This document shows positions 1-13,100 of a DNA stretch of 64,000 nucleotides, piece after piece. The position numbers and the translations under genes were made by a program. Under the pieces are notes generated by a model. The model made no database searches, was not told the origin of the DNA, and saw only the letters and a program-made list of their open reading frames with translations. How positions within the stretch are numbered: position 1 is the first letter of the stretch; every line of letters begins with the position of its first letter. Source of the stretch: Ciona intestinalis (lineage: Eukaryota > Chordata > Ascidiacea > Phlebobranchia > Cionidae). Where the stretch lies: contig NC_020168.2 in assembly GCF_000224145.3 (NCBI RefSeq), forward strand, positions 1,737,290 through 1,801,289. Reading direction: 5' to 3'.

Positions 1-231
1 ACTATATTTGAAATTTGGTCATTTGCACTTGGTGATAATTTATGAGAAGTGGCTTGTGCCAAAAACAGAGTAGTAAATACCCAATTTGTAGCAAAAATAA
101 AAACTTTATCAATAGTTATTATCAATTATCTGTTATTACAAGTTTATCCATCGATTATATACAATATTTATCCATTGATGTTCGAACATTATCCATTGTC
201 ATTCAAACAATACCCATTGTTATGTAACAAG
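1..231 (-). repeat. Repeat family A, part of a copy cut by the window edge
   Basis: This stretch matches, in reverse orientation, the interior of the long repeats at 25745-26908 and 62553-63737, including the shared words around TTGTAGCAAAAATAAAAAC and the 'gttcgaacattatccattg' block. The copy continues at about 926-1297 after an insertion of another repeat. The short reading frames here have no support as genes. Confidence 0.75.
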
Positions 232-925
232 AGATCACAGATCTAATGAATGAGCACGTTGTAAACTAATTAGCATAGTAGTTATTAGGTAATGTTAGAA
301 GTTGATATTAATCATATAGTAATTAGGTAATGTTAGAAGTTGATATTAATCATATAGTAATTAGGTAATGTTAGAAGTTTATATTAATCATATGATGTTG
401 AATTAAAAATAATGTTTCAATTACGATTAATGATAATAAGGTATAAGAGTAGTGCATTTAATGTGTCCCCACTTAAATGGTAGTAGTTTGATACAGTCGT
501 GAATCGTTATGAGGATTTCTTATCTCACCAACACGTGCAGTCGTGCACTGCAAAACCCCCAATGTCCCACATTTCTAGATCTTATAGCCGCCGTTTCGAC
601 ATGTCGTATCATATGGAGTTATAGCTCAATCGGTTCAAAATACTTTATATAGTACAATCATTTAATTAAACTTTAAGGTGCATTTTGAATTTGGCGCATT
701 TGATCAAACAGTAAAGTAATCTTCAATTAATCGCTAATTACGCGGTTCCAATTCTGAAAATTTAGACTAAAAATTATAGATATATATTATGATTTGATTT
801 CAATCAAGAGAATAAAAATAAATGCTAAAATAAAAAAAATGCAGAAAAAAGTCACAGAAAAAACAACAACAAGAACAACTGTTCGACGAAAAAGGATCTA
901 TATGACCACTAACGTGCTCAATAAT
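232..925. repeat. Palindrome-family repeat (family B/D) nested in family A
   Basis: Begins with 'agagatcacagatctaatg' and ends with 'gatctatatgaccactaac', the two end types of a repeat also seen at 16185-16575, 27244-28828, 33.1-34.3 kb, 60829-62208 and 63740-64000. It splits a family A repeat in two, so it inserted later. It has no coding capacity that I can see. Confidence 0.7.
278..395. repeat. Tandem repeat, about 38 bp x 3
   Basis: Three head-to-tail copies of a unit containing 'taattaggtaatgttagaag' followed by 'ttgatattaatcatat', nearly identical. They lie inside the nested family B/D repeat. Other copies of that family carry this unit only once, so this is a local expansion. Confidence 0.85.
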
Positions 926-1297
926 ATAATGTATAGGTAACATGTTAAACTATAGCAGTAGGGCACGAAAAAGAATGTTTAGACTTAATTTTCAAAGCGT
1001 ACAGTATATTATTTCGTGTTATTTACGTATATTTCTATTTATAAATACACCTAATAATCAAAATTAACAATGATTTTAAACTGTCCCATCTTATCCTGTG
1101 TGTTTTCGAATTTGTAAAATTTCACTTGTTGTGCGGATCGCTAAATAACTCCTCGTGTGTTTTATTATATTTTATTAAATTGTTGTCAATTAATAGGAAT
1201 AATAGTCATCTATTTTGATTTTGGAAATATTTGGCAACATGTGCTTAAGTGTCCCATCTTCCCCCATTGTACTATACCTTTTTCTCTCACTCCTATT
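926..1297 (-). repeat. Repeat family A, end portion
   Basis: Continuation of the reversed family A copy from 1-231. It ends with 'gtcccatcttcccccattg' at about 1250-1270, the typical terminal motif of this family. Compare the start of the forward copy at 25745. The 200 bases after it, up to the stop codon at 1537, hold nothing I recognise except probable 3' UTR of the next gene. Confidence 0.75.
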
Positions 1298-1536
1298 TCA
1301 CGTCTATAAACATAACTTTCGTTTTTGTTGCAAACTTTTCATCTCAGACAAATAATGCGTTTTTTGCCTGGTCCTATCGGTACCGTTTTCCAAAACGGAT
1401 CTCTAAATTAGGAAAAACCGTATACCAACAACTCGAACAACAATAACAATATTTATTGCTTAAAAACAAACTTATATACGACATTTACATCAAAAGTTTA
1501 ATGAAGACTGTTATTTTTTTAATGCTTAAGATTAAA

Positions 1537-4500
1537 TTAAATAGCAGCTTCGTTCCAGGTTGGAGATTCATCGCCGTTCGTGTTCGTGAGAAAACCCGAA
1601 TCCACGGAATGTTGTTTGCGTGATGGGCCGAGAGAAAATGCTGATTGTCTCCTCGGTTGACCATCGTATATCGCGTGATTTACTTGGTAATCTGCTGAAG
1701 CATGTGGCTTCACATATTTACCTTTTTTCTTTGTCACTTGCATTACTTTCTTCCGAAATTTATCTTTCAGGCTTTTTCTTTCGTTTGAATTAGGAAAGGG
1801 TTCGTGTGTTGAAGTTTGCCTCGTATTGTCTGTTCGTGAGCCGTCCCAGGTGTTTCCAGGTTCTTTATATGTTCTTCGTTGCTTATCGCCAGGGAGCGAT
1901 GTCTTAATAACAGATTGATGCTGATGTATTTGAAATGATTTTTCTACCAGTGGCTCAGATAGCATATTATGTTCTTCATAGTTAAGTGAGCTTGCACTAG
2001 ACATTATTGTTTCGTTATCACTATCAACGCGTACAACCTCCGCGATGATGGTGCCATCGTTTTGCACTGCTGGTTCTTCGTTTGATTTAATGCCAAAAAA
2101 AGAAAATACTCTCTTAATAGCACCCTGTGCTTGCTTTTCAAACTCAGTTTCCTCTCGTTTTGCCCACAAAACCGACCAACTAAACCCCTCGTCATCGGAA
2201 TTTCTTCCAGCGTCTACGACTCTCTGAATTGTTTCACTCAAATTAGCTTCAGTCTCCTTGTCTATACGCGGAATTCCCTTAACGCGAATCACAGACGATC
2301 TGCTACTTATGTTTCGTTTAACTGACCTCACCCTTTCAACCACCGTTTCACTTCCCGAGTACTCATCATATTGTTTGCTTCGTCGCCGTTGTTTTTTTAC
2401 ACTTTCTTTCTGAACAACTTGGTTTTGATGCAACCTCGGATCCTGCTCTCTAACCTCACGAGCAGGTTTGCTTTTTACTTCGGTTTCAGTAGAAAGAGGG
2501 ATTTGGTTTTCGATGTATTCCTGTGTATAGTTTGATAACGTCACATGAGATGATTCGAGTGTTGGTTTTAAAGATTTCGATGACGTCACATGCGGAGGTG
2601 TCGCATTTGTATAATTCAATGAAGTAACAAGTGATGACGTATGTGTTGGTTGGCCATGTGTGGGTGACGTCACTTTGGATGACACATGATGTGGTTTAGA
2701 GTTTGATGACGTCACTTGATTTATCGCCACATGCGATGAGTGTGTATTTTCCGAATATGACAGCATGGGATTTTCATCAGGTGGATTTGGTAACACCATT
2801 AGCTCAGTTGGACTTTTTTCTTCCTTCTCCGTGCTCGCCGACCTGGAAGTTATTGACGGGGTTTTGAGTTCTGGTTTATTTTCTTCGTTTTCTCCGGTGA
2901 AGAGTTTCAACACCGGTATCCCGACAGCGGATATTCGTTTCAATATTTCATCTTTTGTGTTTAAAGGAGCAGGAATTGGCGGCTGCTTAGGTTCCTCAGT
3001 AAATGTTAAATCATCGAATTTTGTGCTCAGGCCCTGATGCTCATCAGAACTAATGCTCAGAGAACTGGCAGAATTTCTTCCGATATTTTTTTTTGTTGCT
3101 CGATTTAGCAAGTTGTCCATGGAACGATGTCTTCGTTTTGTTTTTGTCGATTTCTCAATTCTTTGCATCCGTTCTAAAATCTCGTTCTGTTGTTCGGAAA
3201 CAATCGCAAGCTGTTGCAACAACGCATCACTGCTTCCCCTTGGCTGGTTAGCCTGCTTCCCTATTTCATTCAAATTATCTCCCACGCTTTTGTGAAGTCT
3301 TTTGTTCGCATGTCTCCGTGTGGCTGACCGCCCTCTTCTGCGGCCACCAGTTGCAGATGTTCTTATTTTCTCCTTACTGTTTCTATGTTGTTGGTTACGT
3401 TCTGTCGCAGTAAGGGTCGTGTGGTGTGACCGACTTCTTCGTTTAACTCTCACAGTCTGCTTTTGTTCTTTAATTTCTGGAGGCAGAACTATCGCAGCGT
3501 CAGTAACTTTATCTTCATACTCTTCGGAGAAATACGAAAGATCGGTAAATTGTTCGTAAGGTTGGGATAAATCAGTAGCCGACACTGAACGGGTTTTGTT
3601 TTTGGCCATAAGCAGCTCTGAAAACGAAATAAGGCTCCCAGTATCATTGTATAACGATGGCGGTGGAAGAAATGGCTTCTGTTGTTTTTTAATAGAGGCA
3701 TAAATGTCGCTTTCACTTTGCGCGTGCCTCAACCAACTTCTTTGTCGGACAGGAGGCTCTGCAGTTACTGGTCGACAACTATCGCGTGTTACAGAAGGTG
3801 TCATCTTAGTTTTAATTGTTTCCAAAGTCTCGTATACATCTTCACTTTTTGTTTCTTTTGTTTCCATAGTTTCTTCCGTGTTTAAAGAGTTAGTATCAAG
3901 TGAAACTTTGTCAGGTGTTGGTTGGTTGCTCGCTGCGTGTCTTGCGTTTAGCTCTTCCAGTGCTTCTTTCATCCCATACGTTTTAACTGTAAATTACAAA
4001 TAAAGTAGGTTGAGTATTAGTCCCATTAACAAGTTAAGGTCAATAGAAATGAAAGAGATATGACAACATAGGGGTTTTGTTTAATCTACAAAAAAATGAG
4101 AACTTTCTCAAAAATATCACAAGATTGCTTATGCGGTAATAGCGCACACTTGGCGTGTAAAAGACGAAACCGGTGTTACGACTCTGTTTTATCACGCCAC
4201 GCAAGAATAAATCAATGGCATACGTTCATTACCATACTCTTGATTATCAAAACACCTATAATGATGGGATGGGGGAAGATGGGTCATTGATTTATTACAA
4301 AGTGTAATTGCGTTACATTTCTGTAGCGAACCGCCGTTGTATTATTCTTTTGTCTTAAATATTGATATTATTGTTTGACGTCGGCAACTACTATGTTGCC
4401 AAATATGTATGTCTGTTTTTGTGTGTGTTTAACTGTGGTTGTTCCGGTTATTGTGAAATGATGCACTATTGCACAACATAAGTAACTTATACAAGTCACA

Positions 4501-5965
4501 TTATAAACTTTTGACTGTGATCAATTAATTAACTTTATGTATATACTGCATGATTAAAATATTGATGGAACAACATTGCATATATATCTCATTATCATTA
4601 CCCTTTGTGTCACCATCGTCACTGGAATGGAAATGCTTGATCATCATTTCGTTAATTTGTCTTTCTTTTTTTTCTTGTTTCCGTTTTTCGATTTTCTGTA
4701 CAACGGTCCCAACGAATGCTATTCTTTTGTGTGGCATCACGCTTTTACCAAGAGCAGAAAAAAGGGTTTCGTCTTTTAGATTAGCGTTGGCAACATAAGT
4801 CGGTTTATAAATCTCCTCCTGGAAAGATTAATCGTGTTTTTAACCCTGACGTAAATAAGGTTCGCACATTGTTACCTCTAATGTTTTAACTTGTTCATGT
4901 TCATCATAACCCTCAACAAAAGTTTCCCAATCCAACTTTTTCACTGCCCCTGTCTTCCCCGCGTGGCGCTGTCGAAAAGCTTCGATCTTCTCCCTCTCTT
5001 GGCGTTGCTTCCGTCTTCTCCAAACCTCTTCATCTGTGATAAATCCTTCTTCTTCCGCTTTCTTTAGCTTGTTCATCTTCTTAGTATAGTTCTTCCTGTA
5101 ACGATGTACAAAATTACGTCTTAATTTTGTACGATTTACAAACGGTATGTATACCTGCGTAGTAAAGTGGAGTAAGATATAGGATACCGTTAAACCGTTA
5201 ACACTTAAATCCTTGTTTGCTGACCGTGTTTTAAACAAAGTAAAACGCTATGTGCAGTGGCGAGTTATTGAACTTTGTAACTATACTTTGTTTATTACCA
5301 AATGAGACGAAAAAAACAAATAAAAACATGTCCTATCTTACCCCACCCTATACTTGTTAAGCATTCGCTCACGCGTTTAAAGATGCTTTAGATAAATACC
5401 TGTGTTTAGCCATCGGTACAGTATTTTGCGGAACAACCAAAAGGCAGTCGGTTGTTGATTTGCTGGTATTGTTTTCATCCACCTGTATCAATTAATCTCT
5501 TTAATAAATCGTTTTTGTAGCAATTAAACAGGAAAATAAAGGTTATTATAGGCTAAGTTGTGTAACCTGCGACTAACATATAACTGTAGCCATGGCCTAT
5601 GGAGATATCTCTAGTAGGCCATGCTATAGCCCACACGATGGTAGCATACTTACTTGAAGCATAGTAACAGCGGACTCCATCATACCCCGTGGCAGTTGCT
5701 GGCTACTTAGTGGAGTAGTAAGAAGAGGTGATAAGGGAAGATTATCACCAGATGATCGCCCAGAACTACTTCCTGATAAATTCGAACCCCGTCCACTAAA
5801 ATATGCATTCTTTGTCAGTGTCGGAACGTCAAACCTCGGCATTGAAATCGGAACTTTGCTTTCGTCAAGAGGCACAAGCTCAGGTAAGTCCTTATATAAA
5901 TCAAAACTTTCCATTTCGATTTTCCCCTGTTTTGGTGGTTTGATTTTCTGCTTATAGGAAAGCAT
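1537..5965 (-). CDS. Uncharacterised Ser/Arg/Lys-rich protein, 1044 aa, five exons
   Basis: Exons on the minus strand are 5654-5965, 5400-5482, 4876-5095, 4749-4818 and 1537-3986. All four introns have GT/AG ends and compatible phases, and the sum is 1045 codons including the stop. The start is ATG at 5965; a second Met lies 17 residues on. The N-terminus has an acidic, hydrophobic stretch (MESFDLYKDLPELVPLDESK) and a Ser/Gly run. Residues about 135-200 form a charged segment with likely helix (EEEGFITDEEVWRRRKQRQE). The last exon, about 816 residues, is low-complexity, rich in S/T/R/K, with basic RRRR-type clusters that could act in nuclear or cytoskeletal binding, and a degenerate VTS/HVTS repeat near its middle. 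I see no signal peptide, membrane segment or catalytic motif. I do not recognise the family; a scaffold or adaptor is only a guess. Confidence 0.75.
2536..2713. repeat. Coding repeat with palindromic TGACGTCA sites
   Basis: Inside the last exon of the preceding gene, the motif TGACGTCA occurs at 2581, 2665 and 2706, with one-base variants at 2536 (TAACGTCA) and a partial site near 2633. On the gene strand they encode degenerate repeats of the type HVTSS or LVTSL. TGACGTCA is the consensus CRE/ATF site, but here the spacing follows the protein repeat, so regulation is unproven. Confidence 0.6.
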
Positions 5966-7118
5966 AGTTGCAACTATAGCTGTAACTTTCCCAATTCGTT
6001 TACTACTACCTGTACCAAGAGGTATGTTGTTAAAGTGATAACAAATTGTTACATAACTTTAACTGAATGGCGCAGTATGTATTTATAAAACTCATTATAA
6101 AAGTTGCGGAAAGCGAGTATCCCCAGCAACGACATTACTTAACGTCGGACAGATTAATTAGGCGAGTTACCATGGAGCTTTAACAATGTAGTCGATTAAT
6201 TTTCAATTCCATTGCTCTTTAGCACCCTAATTTGATTAAATTAGTATCAAAGAGACATAGTTCGTGAGAAACTAAACCTACTAGGTTTAACTTTCTGTAT
6301 TAGATTTAAATATTTACACAACAATACGAGCTCTGTGGTAAGAATGTGAAACGGACCAAGCTCAATAAACGATTTTTTTACATTTTTCGAATTTTGTAGA
6401 AAATAAGATTCTCTCGGAGAAAGATAAAAACAAAACAACTCTTAAGTGAGTTGATGGTCAGCAGCTGCTGGAAGACCGGACTTGGGGCATTATAGGTTGT
6501 GTCATCCAGTTTGCTGGGAAACTTACATGCCGCTTTGCAAGACAGCAATTAAACATAATGCACATGGAAACAAAGCACGATGGGGAAACTCTTTGAAAAG
6601 AAACGAAATGGCAATAAAACGGTGGTTTCTTGTAAAACTACAAAGTGCTTTATTCCACATGGAGCAGTAGAGAGCATGCAGCTTGTTGTACGGTCGGTCA
6701 TACGCAGCATGTTATGAAATATCTTTCTAAACCCACTAAGGGTTTAAAACATGGTAATGATAGGAGAGCAGTTGTTCAAATAAATAGGCAACTTTGGTTG
6801 TAAACCAGAACTGCTCAATAAATAAAACATCAACGAATACACAAAGAGCTGATTGTATAAAAGAAATGAGTCGGTGGTAATAAATTTGGCGAATGTAGCA
6901 AAAGGCAGTGCAGAAAACTTAGATTTATGAATGTTAAGTCTTCGACACGAAAATAGACTGAGTGTCTACATCTTTTGCTGTGTTTTCGCCACTAGAAGCG
7001 CTCTCATCAGAATGTTCACGCTTCATTGGAGAAGGAAGAATTTTATTCGGTGAGTTTGAACCGGCAACTACAAAGTTTATATAATGATAAACATGAGCAG
7101 AACATTTTGAAGAAAAGA
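5966..7118. other. Intergenic stretch, no gene seen
   Basis: This stretch lies between the start of the uncharacterised gene at 5965 and the stop of ARID4 at 7119. It should hold the promoter and 5' UTR of the first and the 3' UTR of the second. An AATAAA-type sequence near 6818-6826 lies on the plus strand and so cannot serve either minus-strand gene. No conserved reading frame or repeat was seen. Confidence 0.5.
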
Positions 7119-10100
7119 TTAAAAACCTTCTTGTTCTCTCCTCTTGGCCCGTTTCCTCTTCCGATCAATCGATTGAACTTCCTGCTTCAATTGCTGATAG
7201 ACGGTTCTCATCTCAGATAGTTTGGCTTGCAAAACAGCAATACGCTGCTCAGGTGTCATTAGTGCAAGTTCTGAAATGTTTTAGTTTCAATTTATATGGC
7301 ACATAGTGATAGTAATAAATAAAGGTATTTATGATTCACATTAGTTTTCAATTAAATAATCTATTGCAGCTTATTGTTTTTCCATTCATGTATCAATGGA
7401 TTTGTAAATGATTAAAAAAGGCAACTACCTTCAAACATAACAGGTGGTGGGGCAGTGGGTGGAGCAGGTTTCGGTTTCGCTTTTCGTTTATTAATTCGTC
7501 GACGACCTTTTGCATTACTATCACACTGACCACCGGGTGGGGTATCTTCTTCACTTTCAGTATCATGATTTTCGCATTGCTGTTCAGTTAAATAAATAAA
7601 AGAAGGTAATTTTTCCTATCTTTGGTGGTCTGAAAACGACGGTTAATATAACATTAATGTTCTGTATCATACACCTCGTGCCCGCTTACGTTGGACCACA
7701 AGTTACCGGTTACTTCGTATGTAACTTTATGGGTGTTTTTTCTTATGTATTGCCGATAATTTAGTTAACCCATTAGTGACCACTGGGTTGTGGCAATTGT
7801 CGTTTAGCATTTTACCAAAGGACACATACACCCACAATGGTAGCAGCCACAAGCCTCGAACATATAGGTTAGAGCCTGATGCGGCAACCACTGTGCCACG
7901 CCACAGGACGAGCCTAAGTATTAGATAAACTGGTATTGTTAAATCAAATGCTCACAGGATCAGCTTTTGAACTCCGTCTCGATTGACCGGATCTCCCTCT
8001 TTTCTTCCTCTTTGGTTCACCCTCACTTTTATTTTCATCTTTGCATCCAGGTGAGGATTGATTGATCTCCATCCCACTTAACGAGCTTGAACCGCTATAA
8101 ATATAAAATCATAATAAATATACACATCACACAGAATATCCAATATAAAACAAACAAACAAACCTTCCCATGTTAGGAATGTTGTCGCTTTCAACTTGTT
8201 CTTCATAGAAATGATCCGGTGATGGTTCAGGTGTTGTGGGCGGTGTGTTTTCGACCAAAACCTTAAAATATAACTTGTGTTTTTGTTTATAATTACATGC
8301 CATGATGCAACTCTTACCTTACTACTGGAAGGTGCTTGTAAGGGTATTATTGGAGGTACTACATCAGGTATTGCTGGTTCAACATAACCTTGAAGGTCAT
8401 TGTGTGGTTCCTGGTGTGGGGAGGATTTAGAATTTTCATCCACTTCTTCATTTGAAGATTCACTGCCATTTTCCTCAGCAATATTGGAGTTACCTTCATC
8501 ATTTTGCTCCTCTTCTACATCTTCATTTATTGGAAGGGGAGCACTTGTTGATGTTTCACAAACATCCGTACCAGTACCAGTAACTTGCTCCACTTGAGTG
8601 TCTTCATCAGCATCTTCCTTTTGTTCACTTTCATCTGAAGAGTCGTTCTCTTCTTTAATATCTGTCAACTTTTCTCTCAATTCATCAGACTTTCGCTGAG
8701 TTTGTTTTTGTTCATGGTTCAATGATTTTTCACCACTTTCATCATTCGATGTAGATTGAGAGGATTGATGATCAAGAGATGGGGATGAATGAGCAGATTT
8801 GGAGACATCGGAACTTGCATCAGTTTCCAGGACTTGTTCAGTTTGAGTCTCTGCAGATGTTGTTTCTTCTGATGCTGAGGTTGTGCTGTTGGTTCTGATT
8901 CGCTTACTTATTCCATATAATGTTGATTCGCGGAGGTACGCAGGTGACTTTGATCTCCGTGTAGATGTTCGCCTGCTTGATGGGAAAGATCCCGAGATAA
9001 GTGGCGATATTCTTCCAGTAGATCTAGTGTTTGATTTTAAGTCGGCACCTTCTGATGCTTCACTTGATTTTACCAAACTGGTTTGGCATGTTAAAATTTT
9101 CTCCTCGGACAAAGCTCGCTTCTCTGTTGACGTGGATGCCACAGGAGCGGGAGGAGGAGTGGAAGAGGATGTGCTTCTTCTTCGCATCCTCGTCTTTGGT
9201 TTCTCTTCTTGTTTCTTTACTTCAGAAATAATTTCTTTATTAATCTCCTGATCATTTGAAGATGTTGTAAAAGTTAGAGCTTGAGTTACACTTTTTAAAA
9301 CTTCTTTGGTTGTTGAACCGACAGCAACCTTACCATTTGCACTTTCACTTTCAAGCTTTCCTTCAAAAGGAACTGGAGTTTTTGGTCGTTTTCCCTTTAG
9401 TGTAGTAGTTGGAGAGTTGGACGAAGATGCACTTGTGGAACTTTCACTCACACAACTTGATATTTGCCATGATTTGATCCACTCATCATGTCTGCTGTTC
9501 CAACCAGCATAATGCACAAAATATCTTGTTTCTTGTCCCTCAATACATTCAACACTCACAACTTTAGCATGATACAACTTAAATGAATCTTTCCCATACT
9601 TCACCTTGAGTTTATCACCGATCTTATAAACAACGTTCTTCCTCCTCCCAGGAGTTCCACTGTTTGATCTCCTCCGATCTTTCTTGACACCAGATGTCGC
9701 CTCACTCGCCAAACGACCTCTAGTGACCGATTTTTCCGAACCAGTTGTAGAACTTGCATCATCAACATCAGAATCTCGTTTCATATCTTCTTGACGACTT
9801 TTTCTTCCCCTTTTTATTTCCTTGAGCAAATCTGAATCACCAACAGAGCTACATTCTGATACTTTCCGTCGCCTGGAATGGAAAATATTAAATCGGTAAC
9901 TATTCAGTACATAAGAAATAAGGGTATCCATAATGTCCTCTCTAATTGTTATAATAATTCACCAGCATCATGTTAATATTATCATAATATGGTATGGTTT
10001 ACTAACACAACTGTGGACTAACCGACTTGTCCTCCTTAAACTTCCATCTTCATCATCTCGTACTGGAGGTGATGATCGACCACTTTTCAACTTCTCCTTT

Positions 10101-13100
10101 TTTACTTTGGCAACAGGATCACTTTTAGAGAGACCAGAATTATTCTGCACTTTATTCCTTTGCCTGTATGCAAATTACAAAATTAACAGGTTTGTTTAAC
10201 TTTTTATGCAGTATCTTTTAATTTCACCTAATTTAATTTATAATACTAATTAATAAGGTTTGACACAGTAAACAAAAAAATGTATAATTTCTCATTATTG
10301 TATATTTATAACACACATTAATATGTAAAATAAAAGAATATTTATTTTCAAATTTTCATGCTATTATATTTTAAAACAAATCAATTTTACCTAAATAACA
10401 AGAATTTTAAATGTCAAATGAACTTTTTCTACATTATACAAACTTCAACAAACTTTAACAACAAACTAATTCTAATTTTTAACCACCTACCTGAAGCTTA
10501 TCATATATTCTTCAAAATTGAGCAGATATTTAATATAAGCATTCTTTACATGATGACCAGCTGCTTGAGTAAGCTTAGGAATACCAAGTTCTGTGTAAAT
10601 ATCTCTCCAATCAGTTGACAAAGATACTGCATGGAAACCACCCTTGGCTTGCACCAGACTATACAAAAATATTGTGTGAATTAAATATTACCACTCATAG
10701 GTGCCTAAGATATGTATGCATACCCTGGAAAAAAGGTTTCCATTAACCCTACAGACGCGTCATCGGTTACGCTGCGAAAACACAGCCAATAACTAAAATG
10801 ACCATACAGTTCGTCAAAGCAAATATAAAAATGAGGCCAAAAAACATTGTTCGAAAAAGCAATTTTTTGTAACTTTCAGCAAATTTGGTAGCTTGAGTGA
10901 CAAACGCACAGAAAATCTGCAACGTCCAGATTTTCAACAAAATTAACTGATCAACGGATTTGCGAGATTTCTTCCGTTCAGAATAAAGAAACATTATATC
11001 GCTCTAAATTAGTGTCCGAAATTTCTTCTGCTTAGAACAAAAAAACATTATATCGCTCTGAATTCTAGTCTGAGATTTCTCCCAAACAGAACAAAGAAAC
11101 ATTATACCGCTTCAGAGTAGTGTTCCACAGAGTTTAGTCATTTCTTATTATAATAAAGTACATCAATCAGGGCAAAAAGGAAGGAGGGGGGGTTCAAAAA
11201 AAGATTTAAACTCCCCCCTTATTTTTTTTGGCTGCGCCGTTATTTTTTTATCGTACAGTCCTAAATTTGGTCTCATTTAAAAGAAGAAACAGTTTCTGTT
11301 ACTTTTAGAAATAAAGTATATGTCAAACTGTCTAAGTATTTAAAAATTTTAGGGATTTTTTTTGCCAAGGTTTGTGAACATATTTTGGCATATTTAAGTG
11401 TTGCTTACGAGTTTGATTCCCAGTTTTTCACAGTTTTTGCCTTTTTCGCATGAACCAAACAGGCAAATAGTTGTGATAAGAAAATCCCAGTGTACAAGAG
11501 CGTGTTTTGACATGGATTTTTTTCTGGTTATGATGTAGGTAACTTTATAAAGTTTTTACATACTGATCAAGTTTGCAATAAGTTATATTTTAATAGTTCA
11601 GTTCTTTATTGCAATATTCAATAATCTAAGATATATTGTGACGTCAACAATGTTATGATGATGTCATCAAAAAACTAAACATATGAATTTGAATAATTTT
11701 ATATTGCACAAAAAAGAAAGTTTTGGTCTAGTTGCTATGCTTTGCTTACAAAATCCAATTAAATGAGACCTGGTCAAAAAGTGAAAAATTACGAAAAACA
11801 ATCTTGCGTCAAAAGGGTTAATCCATAAACGATTTAATATCCCACTAACTTATCTTAAAATAAACACTAGGTAATATATAGTATTGATAGTGCAATGATC
11901 AACCTACTTTACCAGTTAGAAGCACCCTGCGTAAGCTTTTATCTTTTAAAACCTATAGGTAGCTTGACTTTAGCCGCTTATGTTACTATACCTTCGCCAC
12001 AATATTGTGAGAATTCTTACTTGTAAAGCATAAATAGGTCCAAGTCTTTATAGCCAAGGACTGGAGTCTTGTTCACAGGTGTTCCTCTATCTTCCATGAA
12101 CTTGTAAAGTTGCTCAAGAAAATCATGATTCTGGTATGGATGCGCATTACAGAATAATTTGGTATTCTAGATTTTAGAAAAATACTTTTTTTCGAATCTT
12201 TTTTATTCAAAGGGGAAAAATAATTTTACCAACATAAATCTGTTTATTAACCCTTTAATAGTAGCTTTGCTGGATCGTGAGCTATAAATAATCAAAAATT
12301 GTAACTTTGGTTTATTTGGCTTCATGATGATCGGTTGCCGAATTTTTCGCATTTGGCGTTTTCACACTATACATTATGCATAACATCAGACATTTCGTCT
12401 TTTTCTGCGGAAAAAGAGAGCTACAATCCCTGCAAAATGATGATGCGAAAACGCCCAATGCTTAACTAGCTATAAAGCCAAAACGGCCAAGCCAAAACGT
12501 ATATCAACTTTTGAAAAGGCGTTGCGAAACGTTTTTATCTCGAAAGTCCAACAAATACAATAATAAATTTTTTCAAAATTATTGCTTTTTTAAATTGGTA
12601 AGAGATTTCTAGACATGACATCATTAACAGAATGCCGAATCCCGTAATTAGACTTAAATATAAAAGGATTTGAATCTCACGGATTCAAAATTCTGTATTG
12701 TGCATCCCTAGTTTCTGGTAATTATATTTTTAAACTCTAGGTTTTGTATGATACAGAAAACATTCAATTATATACACAAAAACAACACAAATAAAGATAT
12801 TTAACCACGTAATCCACCTCGTCATTCATGCCATGAAGCTTTTGTTCTCCTTCATCTTCATCAAATATATCTTTGATATCTGTCTTCCAAACATCGGGAA
12901 TGGCTCCGGTCTCTTCCCAGCGAAAAGCATCATCCAATACATCTATTAAAAGTTGATGGAATTACATATTTTATGTTAGGATAACATATAATAAAATGAG
13001 AATACAACTGTATATAAACACCTTGAGTAATATTAGGCAATACAACAAAAAATACCACACAATAGTATGTCAGAATATGTCAGATTCAGAAATAGAAGTG

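Noticed and set aside
1249-1446. 65-codon frame upstream of the first gene's stop
   Set aside because: Starts inside a repeat end and shows no conserved motif.
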